64,000 bases of DNA from Glandiceps talaboti (Eukaryota > Hemichordata > Enteropneusta > Spengelidae): positions 17,756,842-17,820,841 of the forward strand of contig NC_135549.1 in NCBI RefSeq assembly GCF_964340395.1, written 5' to 3'. The position numbers and the translations under genes were made by a program. The notes under the pieces are model-generated. The model was given only the letters and a program-made list of their open reading frames with translations. It made no database searches and had not been told where the DNA came from. Numbering within the stretch: the stretch's first letter is position 1; each line of letters opens with the position of its first letter. Below, one piece after another: positions 42,490 through 54,026 of this stretch.

Positions 42490-45380
42490 ATATATTCTAG
42501 GATCGGGCGGACGGTCTAGGGAGCTTGTATTTAATACATTTAATACATTCTAGAGTTGCAGGAAATACATTCTATTTCTCGGCGATGGTCAGGATAGCTT
42601 GCATTTAATACATTTAACACATTCTAGAGGTGTACGAAATACATTCTATATCTCAGCGATGGTCCGAGTAGCTTGCATTTAATACATTTAATGCATTTAA
42701 TACATTCTAGATTTGCATGAAATACATTCTAATTCTCGGTGATGGTCCGGGTAGCTTGCATTAAAATACATTTAATACATTCTAGAGGTGCACGAAATAC
42801 ATTCTATTTCTCGGCAATGGTCCGGGTAGCTTGCATTTAATACATTTAATACATTCTAGAGTTGCACGAAATACATTCTATTTCTCAGCGATGGCCCGGG
42901 TAGCTTGCATTTAATACATTTAATACATTTAATACATTTAATGCATTTAATACATTCTAGAGTTGCATGAAATACATTCTATTTGTCGGCGATGGCCCGG
43001 GTAGCTTGCATTTAATACATTTAATGCATTTAATACTTTCTAGAGTTGCATGAAATACATTCTATTTGTCGGCGATGGCCCGGGTAGCTTGCATTTCATA
43101 CATTTAATGCATTTAATACTTTCTAGAGTTGCATGAAATACATTCTATTTGTCGGCGATGGCCCGGGTAGCTTGCATTTAATACATTTAATACATTTAAT
43201 ACATTTTAACACATTCTAGAGTTGCATGAAATACATTCTATTTGTCGGCGATGGCCCGGGTAGCTTGCATTTAATACATTTAATGCATTTAATACTTTCT
43301 AGAGTTGCACGAAATACATTCTATTTGTCGGCGATGGTCCGGGTAGCTTGCATTTAATACATTTAATGCATTTCATACATTTAATACATTCTGGAGTTGC
43401 ACGAAATACATTCTAATTCTCGACGAAGGTCTGGGTAGCTTGCATTTAATACATTCTAGAGTTGCACGAAATACATTCTATTTCTCAGCGATTATTTTTG
43501 TTTCATGCATTAAATGTATTAAATGCAAGCTACCCGGACCATCGCCGAGAAATAGAATGTATTTAACACATTCTAGAGGTGTACGAAATACATTCTATAT
43601 CTCAGCGATGGTCCGAGTAGCTTGCATTTAATACATTTAATGCATTTAATACATTCTAGATTTGCATGAAATACATTCTAATTCTCGGTGATGGTCCGGG
43701 TAGCTTGCATTAAAATACATTTAATACATTCTAGAGGTGCACGAAATACATTCTATTTCTCGGCAATGGTCCGGGTAGCTTGCATTTAATACATTTAATA
43801 CATTCTAGAGTTGCACGAAATACATTCTATTTCTCAGCGATGGCCCGGGTAGCTTGCATTTAATACATTTAATACATTTAATGCATTTAATACATTCTAG
43901 AGTTGCATGAAATACATTCTATTTGTCGGCGATGGCCCGGGTAGCTTGCATTTAATACATTTAATGCATTTAATACTTTCTAGAGTTGCATGAAATACAT
44001 TCTATTTGTCGGCGATGGCCCGGGTAGCTTGCATTTAATACATTTAATGCATTTAATACTTTCTAGAGTTGCATGAAATACATTCTATTTGTCGGCGATG
44101 GCCCGGGTAGCTTGCATTTAATACATTTAATACATTTTAACACATTCTAGAGTTGCATGAAATACATTCTATTTGTCGGCGATGGCCCGGGTAGCTTGCA
44201 TTTAATACATTTAATGCATTTAATACTTTCTAGAGTTGCACGAAATACATTCTATTTGTCGGCGATGGTCCGGGTAGCTTGCATTTAATACATTTAATGC
44301 ATTTCATACATTTAATACATTTAATACATTCTGGAGTTGCACGAAATACATTCTAATTCTCGACGAAGGTCTGGGTAGCTTGCATTTAATACATTCTAGA
44401 GTTGCACGAAATACATTCTATTTCTCAGCGATTATTTTTGTTTCATGCATTAAATGTATTAAATGCAAGCTGCCCGGACCATCGCCGAGAAATAGAATGT
44501 ATTTCATGCAACTCTAGAATGTATTAAATGCATTAAATCACAGACAAGTAAAGAAAATGCAAGCTACCCGGGCGATCGCCGACAAATAGAATGTATTTCG
44601 TGCAACTCTAGAATGTATTAAATGCATAAAATGTATTAAATGTATTAAATGCAAGCTACCCGGACCATCGCCGAGAAATAGAGTGTATTTCGTGCAACTC
44701 TAGAATGTATTAAATGCATTAAATGTATTAAATGTATTAAATGCAAGCTACACGGACCATCACCGAGAAATAGAATGTATTTCGTGCAACTCTAGAGTGT
44801 ATTAAATGCATTAAATGTATTAAATGTATTAAATGCAAGCTACACGGACCATCGTTTAGAAATAGACTGTATTTCGTGCAACTCTAGAATGTATTAAATG
44901 TATCAAATGTATTAAATGTATTAAATGTATTAAATGCAAGCTACACGGACCATCGCCGAGAAATAGAATGTATTTCGTGCAACTCTAGAATGTATTAAAT
45001 GTATTAAATGCAAGCTACACGGACCATCGCCGAGAAATAGAATGTATTTCGTGCAACTCTAGAATGCATTAAATGTATTAAATGTATTAAATGTATTAAA
45101 TGTATTAAATTCAAGCTACCCGCACCATCGCCGAGAAATAGAATGTATTTCGTGCAACTCTAGAATGTATTAAATGTATTAAATGCAAGCTACCCGGACC
45201 ATCGCCGAAAAATAGAATGTATTTCGTGCAACTCTAGAATGCATTAAATGTATTAAATGTATTAAATGTATTAAATGTATTAAATGCAAGCTCCTAAACT
45301 GTTTCCCGTGTATTAAATGTACATGTATTAAATGTATTTCGTGAAGCCTTAGAGTGTAAAAATGTATTAAATGTAAAATA
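42490..45380. repeat. 2.9-kb satellite, 80-100 bp unit, with higher-order duplication and orientation switch
   Basis: The unit is TCTAGAGTTGCACGAAATAC, ATTCTATTTCTCGGCGATGG, TCCGGGTAGCTTGCATTTAA, then a variable number of 9-mers ATACATTTA/ATGCATTTA. Units run in plus orientation from 42490 to about 43497, then a short inverted piece (43499-43562), then a second plus block (43563-44437) that repeats the first with an offset of about 940-950 bp, then inverted units to about 45290 and a decayed tail. Each unit has an XbaI-type TCTAGA. There is no coding content. Confidence 0.92.
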
Positions 45381-45518
45381 GTCAAGTACTTGCCATAGCT
45401 CCATCACACGCTACAATCCTAGGATCTACAGAGACGGGGGCATTAGACTACTAAGCATCTACAATCGGTAGATCATACCGCCACCTAGTGGTCAGCTGTA
45501 ACTGTGGAATTTGTCAGT

Positions 45519-45600
45519 CTGACGAGGATCGTCGGCCAAGACATATCGAAAGCTCAATGCTAAAATACTTTGAACTGCTTGTGTGTTATCACCTTTGTAA
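45519..45600. repeat. dispersed hairpin repeat, copy 1
   Basis: CTGACGAGGATCGTCGGCCA then AGACATATCGAAAGC, then TTTGAACTGCTTGTGTGTTA. GATCGTC pairs with GAC..ATC, putting CGAAA at the base of a stem. It matches the 46.5-kb copy in the same orientation. The core only partly matches a hammerhead (CTGACGA and GAAA are present, helix I is absent). Confidence 0.5.
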
Positions 45601-46462
45601 CTCATTTGATCTACCAAGCTGATGAACATGTTTGGTCATTATTTATACACTTGTATAAGAATACCATGTCTAAAAACATCCTCCGCTGAGAGAGGATGGG
45701 CAAATCGAAAAAATTGTCATAAATGTGCATAATTATGACGGTTCAAAATGATCCTGGTTTTGTAACAAAAGAAATTTTATGAATTTTTCCTGAACCCTTC
45801 CAATGCTAGCCTGTGTTTTCTTGCCAAGGGGACCAAATGATTGAGCCGTATTCAAGATACCATTGAACCCGGGTAGAACAATGTTAGAAATGACCTGTTT
45901 CAATGACAGAATACTTATGTTTGTTTTTCAAACCAAGGAGCGGTTTACTACAGGGTCTATGTACCATCAAAGTTGTAATTGTCTTCCCCATTGTGAGGGC
46001 ACTAATAAAACACGACCCCCCCCCCCCCCCGCGCATGTACATAAAAGAAATTGACGCTCCCTCAATCCCCGCCTCCCCCAACCCCACCAATCTCTGTCAA
46101 GTCTAGTCCCTGGTAAAGAAGATTCTCATGTAAACACAATTCTTTGAGCACAGGTTGCCATCCATTATAATATAGAATTCCCATCTCTTAGTAAGATATA
46201 GTAAGATTATGTCTGTTCACACGTACGTTAGTACTAGCTAACGGCTTGAGCTGAAAAAATGTCTTGGGACTACGGAGTATAGCATTTTCTGAGAGTTTAG
46301 CAATGGAGCAAGTCCGTTGAGTCATTTGAATGTGGAAAGCACGATTTGGACGTTGATTGGTAGAGCTATATGATTAGTATGCAAATAACATTGCATCATA
46401 GTCTTCACACTTGTCCCATGGCAATCAAAAATGATAATCAACTTGGACGGTAGCACAAAATG

Positions 46463-46623
46463 ACTTACACAGGTTTTAACGCACAATCAGTTCAAAAATG
46501 ATTTTTAGCATTGAGTTTACATTTCGAACAAATGTTCTGTTGAGATGAGGATCGTCGACAAGACAGATCGAAAGCGCAATGCTACCAAACTTTGAACTGC
46601 CTGTGTGTTATAACATGTGTAAG
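46463..46623. repeat. dispersed hairpin repeat, copy 2, within a 160-bp foldback
   Basis: GAGGATCGTCGACAAGACAG then ATCGAAAGCGCAATGCTACC parallels copy 1. The outer parts are inverted repeats: TTACACAGGTTTTAACGCAC and onward faces TTTGAACTGCCTGTGTGTTA and onward to GTGTAA. GAUCGUC/GACaGAUC forms a strong inner stem. Confidence 0.5.
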
Positions 46624-46774
46624 GCAATGTACATGACATCATTTACATAATGCTAATTTTTCATAAATTCGCTGTGTTGTTTTTAAATTTGCTCCGTTCA
46701 GTATTACGACGATCACTAATAACGCTTCAATTGATGTCTCAAAGGTAAATGTACCGTTTGTAAGCCAACAATTA

Positions 46775-46777
<3 letters not shown>

Positions 46778-46870
<93 letters not shown>
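46778..46870. repeat. (TA)n microsatellite
   Basis: About 46 TA units. No hammerhead or module text is visible next to it. Confidence 0.97.
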
Positions 46871-46871
<1 letters not shown>

Positions 46872-46928
46872 TGTCCACAATTACTTTGTGAATTTAGTCG
46901 TGACTCCACAGGGGACAGCAACCATGTG

Positions 46929-47170
46929 ATTGATTGATTGATTGATTGATTTATTTATTTATTGATATATTGATCGAGTGAGTGATTGTGATTAAAGTAA
47001 ATAGATAAATAAATAAATAAAAAAATAAATAAAAAAACTTTCATAAACTGTTTAGTTGACTCCTTCGTATCTTAGTCACTTTTCGTTGACTGATCGAAAG
47101 AGTCATCTCTAAATTGTCTTTATCTAAATGTAAACATCTCTACAGGACGACGACGAAGACGACGACGACG

Positions 47171-47217
<47 letters not shown>
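46929..47217. repeat. short microsatellites: (TGAT)n, (AAAT)n, (GAC)n-(AAC)n
   Basis: TGAT units at 46929-46955, AAAT units at 47003-47035, and GAC then AAC trinucleotides at 47150-47216. Confidence 0.9.
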
Positions 47218-48059
<842 letters not shown>

Positions 48060-48350
48060 ATGAAATAGCTTACAGCTAATCTAGGCTGACCCCGGCATTG
48101 TACATTGTGAATGATAACCAGTTGTTTGGTACCGTAAAATAAATCTTTTTTGGTATATACAATGCATATGTGAGCAATAGCAGTGACGTGCCAGGCCAGG
48201 TAAACAAGAAAGTGGTTCACTAGATGCAGCGCAGCAGCAGAGTAATTAGCCCCCAACGCGCACAGCCACATTGGGTCCTGTCCGTGCCCCCATCAGTCCG
48301 TCCGCTTGTCCTTCGATGTGTGCGTTGACCCTCATATCTCTGGCATGCCC

Positions 48351-49083
48351 TAAGGCTGGGATCAAAATTTACGGTAGGGGGCCTGGGGAGAAATTATTTT
48401 GATCAAAACAATTTCCGCCCCCTCGCGCTCTCAAAATATTCATGCCCTCCCGAAATGAACCCAAGAATTTTCGTAGCCCCCTCCCCCTCCCGGCTGCACA
48501 TATTTTAATGTGAAATCATATCACCCCCCCACTCCACTTTAGAGATGTACAGTATGGTGCACTACATTACACACTAGAAATCAACTTCAGCGTCCATACA
48601 TAACATGCGGAGAGATTTATTTACAAATAGATCACAAAATTTGCGAAAAAGGTTTCACATTGGGCCGTAACCTGTACTTGGAAAAACTTAGCCAACAGAG
48701 TGTTTCTCTTTCAATCTTTGTTCAGAAACGGCATCCCCCTTGATAGCTGGTGGAGAGGGTGTGGGAGGGGGTTTCCCCCTCTCACGGTAAGCACATTTTT
48801 AAAAATAAGGACATGTAGGAGGCAAACCATACACATTATAGGAAGCCATAGAATACTTGAAAATTGTCTTCAATACGCAAATTTTACTTTCAATACATTA
48901 TTATACAACTGTAAGGCTTTATTACCTACACTTTATACAGAGACATTTTGGCAGACAAACACATTCGCTTGGCTATTGACTGCCTATAATTAAATGTATG
49001 GTAGGTAAATGAAGTGAACAATTTTGCAGTTTGAAAGTACAAGGTAAACAACTGCTCCTGTGGTTTGAATGTTCAGAAAAGTG

Positions 49084-49123
<40 letters not shown>

Positions 49124-49431
49124 TCTGTGTACGCTTTACAATCAATTTAGGCTGGAGTCAGAATTTACGCCGGCGGGGAGGGTCTGGGGAGAAATGGGGG
49201 CAAAAAAAATTTGAGGGTTTCAAGGGGGGGGGGGTCATGAAAATATTGATGGTCTGAAATTGGAGGGGCGAAATATTTTGCTCATGATTTGAACCAAATT
49301 AAACCCCAGGAGCGGTCGTTTACCGAAAAAAACTAAACAATTTCTTGCGGCTTTGCCCTACAACCTTCTATAACATATATTCAGCGATGAGTTCGGTGGC
49401 AGCCATGCGAATGTATTTGTGTATGTCTTCC

Positions 49432-49517
<86 letters not shown>

Positions 49518-49546
49518 CGTCCGTCCGTCCGTCCGTCCGACCGTCC

Positions 49547-49578
<32 letters not shown>

Positions 49579-50336
49579 GGAGACTTTTCTTGAACATTCA
49601 AACCTAAGGATCTGTCGTTTACCTTGTACTTTGCAAAATTATACACGTCATTTACCTACCATACATTTAATTATCAGGCAGTCACTAGCCAAGAAAATGT
49701 GTGTGTCTGCCAAAATATCTCTGAATAGTGTAGGTAATTTAGCCATACAGTTGTATAGTAATGCATTGACTTGAGTAAAATTGGGGTATTGAAGACAATT
49801 TTCAAGTACTCTATGGTTTTCGATAATGTGTATGGTTTCAAATTTTATGCCATTAAATGGCCTCTTACATGTCTTTATTTTTTTAAAGTGCTTACTGTGG
49901 GAGGGGAAACCCCCTCCACCCCTCCACCCTTCCCACTAGCTATCATGGGGGATGTTTTTTTCTGCCCAGAATCAAAATTGAAAGATAAAACCCTGCTAAC
50001 TAAGTATCTCAAAGTACAGCCCCAATGTGTTCACAAAGCCCACATGATCTATTTGTAAAGAGACCTCTCCGCATGTTATGTATGGACGCTGAAGTTGATT
50101 TCTAGTGTGTAATGTAGTGCACCATACTGAAGTGGAGCGGGGAGGGGGGGGGGGTACGGTATCATTACACATCAAAATAGGTGTAGCCGGGAGGGGGGGG
50201 GGCTACGAAAATTCTTGGGTTCATTTCGGGGGGGGGGTGACATTTTTTGAGAGCGCGAAGGGGGGGGGGGCTGCGAAATATTTTGACCAAAATAATTTCT
50301 CCCCACCCCCCACCGTAAATTCTGACTCCAGCCTTA
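48351..50336. mobile_element. 2-kb element with about 735-bp inverted arms
   Basis: The ends TAAGGCTGGGATCAAAATTT and (reverse complement) TAAGGCTGGAGTCAGAATTT are inverted. Pairing continues with interruptions through arms 48351-49085 and 49585-50336, for example CTACATTACACACTAGAAAT against ATTTCTAGTGTGTAATGTAG. The spacer of about 500 bp has a third terminus-like text (GGCTGGAGTCAGAATTTACG at about 49149), a (GA)n run at 49086 and (GTCT)n/(GTCC)n at 49432-49580. G- and C-runs lie at matching places in the arms. No transposase frame is seen, so it is a non-autonomous foldback. The ends could belong to a TWA-duplicating family (CTAAGG at left, CCTTA at right), which is not proven. Confidence 0.75.
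49432..49580. repeat. (GTCT)n / (GTCC)n microsatellite in the spacer
   Basis: About 28 GTCT units interrupted by a block of GTCC units. Confidence 0.95.
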
Positions 50337-51775
50337 TTGACATGTTTAGTGCAACATTTCTTTTTTCCCATCTCACTGGATACTGGCTTGAATCACTGGC
50401 TTGAATCAGGTATCAAAAAATCAACGATCTCTGATGCAAGATACTGTGACTTGCCAAGGTGTGTTGTGTTGTGTTGTGTGACCTATACAATGTTACGTTT
50501 TAAAAATACATGTAGACGTATATGTTTAAGCCGGTATCTGAATATAAATCCTTTATCACGACTACGGAAGAGCAGCTTATGACTTCATATTTTTGCGAAA
50601 AGGGATGTATCTAACTTAGTGACACTTTTTTGATCAGACTGAACAGCGTCGAGGGACTGGAAACAAAGAAAATACTAGTGGTTTATTCAATGAAATGAGT
50701 GGGAGGTGAGAAAAGAGATGGTTTCGATATTGCATCACTGAAATGGCGGGTTGCAAAGGATGAAGAAATGTTAGCGTTGTAGGGCGTTGCCAACGACTTT
50801 GACAATGCACTGGCCAGATGAATTGAAACAAACGTATTCAAGTGATGACTCGGAGATAACAAGGATGGTTACTCTGAAGCCAGGCTAAACTATTGAGGTA
50901 CAAGTGTTCGGAAAAAAAACAAGTAGAAGGCCATATACATAAAGTTGTTACTCTACACGTTTTATAGACAGACAATCGTTTAGGATGTACACACGTAGTT
51001 GGTTATAAAACGTGATTAACGACTTGCAAATAAGGGGCCCTGGGGAATCTATCAAAATACACCCTTGACTTTAAACAAAAAACAATGTAAGGTTTGGACG
51101 AAATCTAATAGTAGCACAGATACCGCCATTTTTTATTCTGTGTTATTTACACAAATATTTAATGGGAATCTTTAGGACTCCGGTGAAAATGATTTATTTG
51201 GTAATGAGCTCGTAACTTGAAGTGACACACATTTGGTCTACAAGCTAAATCCGAGGTGCTTCACAAAGATAATCCATAGTCTACTATCCTATACCTGTTG
51301 ATGCTTTCTATGATCACTTCCTCTCCACGTGTGGGAAACTGGACTAGATAATCCAAGGCTTTAAAAAAACACCCCAAAACCTTCAGAAACAACCCATTTA
51401 AATAGAGCTAAAAACCCTCTCTCACGTTTCTTTACCACCATGGGGTGGCAATAAAGTCGATTTTTAGTTCGATCTTGTAAGACAAATTGCGTATTACATA
51501 CCACATGGCAGGGGAAACTTCATAGATTGCAATACGGGGCCAGGGAGGGTCTACCCGGAAGGTGTCCTTTGTTTGAAAGTCACCAATCACGGTCCCATTG
51601 CTGTTGAATGATCATGAGCTGCCCTTTAGCAACGGCTCGAACAGTAAAAACAATTTGAAGTAATCTTAAAATGCATCTTTTTAAGAAGTCTAGATTTTAC
51701 AATGTTTATTCTTATTTTAGCCACGTAATTGTCACCTTAGCCTCATCATGTTAGCCACGTGAAGTGTTGTAGTTA
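50337..51775. other. intergenic, nothing recognised
   Basis: A TGTGT run near 50465 and short open frames only. Confidence 0.4.
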
Positions 51776-52013
51776 GGCCTAAAAATTGTTTGGTTCTGGT
51801 TATCCGACCCCGGACCCCGTCTAGTTTTTTTACACCGACCCTAAACATTTATTTTACGCATTCGAGAAAAAATAATAACATCGTGAGAATTGTGACGTCT
51901 CGCAAAAAAAAAAAGTTCTTCCAATCTGTAATAGCTGTACATCTGATGAGAAGAAACCGATAACACAGAGACCATATGGTAGACAACGGAAAACATAACT
52001 ACTTGAACCTAGA

Positions 52014-52053
<40 letters not shown>

Positions 52054-52084
52054 ATGGTAGAAGAAAATCAAGTAGGGTTTTTCG

Positions 52085-52126
52085 TCTCTACAAGCCTGTT
52101 TCGTGAGTAAATCACTCGTCAGGAGA
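52085..52126 (-). ncRNA. hammerhead ribozyme H1 (minus strand), complete core
   Basis: Read on the minus strand: helix I UCUC/GAGA, core CUGACGA, helix II GUGA/UCAC with a UUUAC loop, GAA, helix III ACA/UGU with a GGCU loop, cleavage triplet GUA just before GAGA. All invariant bases are present. Type I with a 3-bp helix III. Confidence 0.85.
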
Positions 52127-52144
52127 TGCTGATGTACATCAGCA

Positions 52145-52186
52145 TCTCCTGACGGGTGATTTACTCACGAAACAGGCTTGTAGAGA
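52145..52186 (+). ncRNA. hammerhead ribozyme H2 (plus strand), A9-to-G change in core
   Basis: Same fold as H1 (UCUC/GAGA, GUGA/UCAC, ACA/UGU, GUA site), but the core reads CUGACGG, so the conserved A9 is G. Since A9 is part of the catalytic core, this unit is probably weak or inactive. Confidence 0.8.
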
Positions 52187-52194
52187 CATCAGCA

Positions 52195-52236
52195 TCTCCT
52201 GACGAGTGATTTACTCACGAAACAGGCTTGTAGAGA
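52195..52236 (+). ncRNA. hammerhead ribozyme H3 (plus strand), complete core
   Basis: CUGACGA, GUGA/UCAC, GAAA, ACA/UGU and the GUA site are intact, with helix I UCUC/GAGA. It lies exactly 50 bp after H2, so H2 and H3 form a direct dimer of a 50-nt monomer. Hammerheads with a 2-3 bp helix III are known to favour dimeric folds. Confidence 0.85.
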
Positions 52237-52286
52237 CGAAAAACCCTACTTGATTTTCTTTTACCCTCAACATATACTCCGCTCTG

Positions 52287-52396
<110 letters not shown>

Positions 52397-52464
52397 AAAC
52401 ATCTACCTACCCCACATATTCTAAACTTGAGCGTAATTGGAACCACCGAATTTTTTGTTAGGCC

Positions 52465-53455
52465 ATTTTTATCCATTGCAAAACCAACGGAACAACATAT
52501 TCATGACAATGCCTGAATATAGGCCTTTCTGACGTTAATACGTTTGGTATGAGAAAGTGCCTCCCTTTTTTGTAAAAAATATGATGTCATGACAACACTC
52601 TGGGTTTGGATGTCTGCACGAAGCCTTCCTGTAATATATTACCGATGGGATCCACAGGGATGGGAAAGGACACGCACACACCGTACAGCACCCCATACTT
52701 AGTAAACACACCGAAAAGAGTAATTTGCTGATAACACCGACAAAAATTTATTCCTTTAGCTTCAAGACATGATATAATATACTTTGAATATTTATGTTTA
52801 TGAAGAAATATTAACATCCTTTAAATCATATGAAATAGACAAAATTGTATCCTGAGCGAAATGGTAATTTTCACAGACATGTGCATTTATATATTTGATC
52901 GCTAATTGGATGTTTCAACATCTACCGTACAGCCTGAGTATTAGTTAGGGTGCAACTACATCATTACTAACAGATGAAGATGCCTTAGTTTAACTCTCGG
53001 TGTTGCTTTGGCTTTGAAATTTATACACAATAAAAACACGTTTTTGACGCATAATTGCTTGAAATGCCATCAATAAATAAGTTGCAATAAATAGAGATAT
53101 ACAAATGAAATCAACATGTAAATAAATGAATCCAGCGACATATACATATTTAAGATCTAAAGTTCCAGAAAGTTTTTGATAACGAACAGACAAAATGTTT
53201 TCTCGGTTTAAAAGTCTAGCACAAAATGATGATTTTTTTTTGTTCCTTGCAAACCAAAATACAATGAGTTGTGATATAAAGCTTAAACTATGAATTGTGC
53301 TCGTAAAGCCCGCGACATGTAAGACTGACTGACTGACTCATCTGGTTTTAATGCACCGGCAGTTGTACGCAGTATCGTCACGTGGACATGGGGTTTCCAC
53401 CAACGTATTCCCGTCGACAACAAGTTACCTTTAATGATTGATCAGTCGATCAAAG
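52465..53455. other. intergenic, nothing recognised
   Basis: AT-rich. A minus-strand frame at 52587-52817 has a few cysteines but not the ten-cysteine pattern. Confidence 0.4.
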
Positions 53456-53471
53456 AATGAATGAATGAATG

Positions 53472-53522
<51 letters not shown>
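53456..53522. repeat. (AATG)n-(AATC)n microsatellite
   Basis: Four AATG units then about 12 AATC units. Confidence 0.95.
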
Positions 53523-53639
53523 CACTAGATCGATCCACTGACCCATCGAAAATAGATAATGTCTGTTCTCGTTGGTTTCTTTATATCCCTTTGTCTCTGC
53601 AATACAATATTGAAACATACAGGTGGGCAAGGAATACTG

Positions 53640-53645
53640 TTTATT
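53640..53645 (-). promoter_or_regulatory. candidate polyadenylation signal of peptide gene B
   Basis: AATAAA on the minus strand, 136 bp past the stop codon of gene B. Confidence 0.45.
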
Positions 53646-53780
53646 TTTCGTGAGTTTTTTGCTCTGTGTTCTGCTTTCATTTTGAAAACATTATCTTTTG
53701 GTGCACGACGACTGCATGGCAAATATTCCAACTCCCCCCTGGTTTACCACATCACCGACTATCATTGGCACTGTACCGCA

Positions 53781-54026
53781 TTAGCTAACGTATTCTGCCG
53801 GAAAACAAAGACCACGGGACCTTACTGCTCCAGGACGAGGAAAGCACGCAAATCCTTCAGCACACGGACACGTTGTCATAAAAGCGTCACTATTCGGTCC
53901 TGGCTGAGCCAGGTGGCACTTATCACCGAATACAGGTCGCGGCCGGCAAACCGGTCGTCCAAAGTGTTTGGCACAACATTCGTTATCTTCGCATGAAGAA
54001 TCCACATTACAGGCTGATCCCGTTGG
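53781..54026 (-). CDS. peptide B exon 2: ten-cysteine domain
   Basis: Acceptor CTTGATTTCAG, then PTGSACNVDSSCEDNECCAK and onward to LCFPAEYVS and TAA. Proline- and arginine-rich loops (RPVCRPRPVFGDKC, FPRPGAVRSRGLC) suggest a basic peptide. A plus-strand frame of 145 codons across it is a shadow. Confidence 0.82.
   Translation of the reverse strand, partial: PTGSACNVDSSCEDNECCAKHFGRPVCRPRPVFGDKCHLAQPGPNSDAFMTTCPCAEGFACFPRPGAVRSRGLCFPAEYVS

Noticed and set aside
53559-53996. 145-codon plus-strand frame
   Set aside because: Shadow of the cysteine exon of peptide gene B, which has splice support and family pattern on the other strand.
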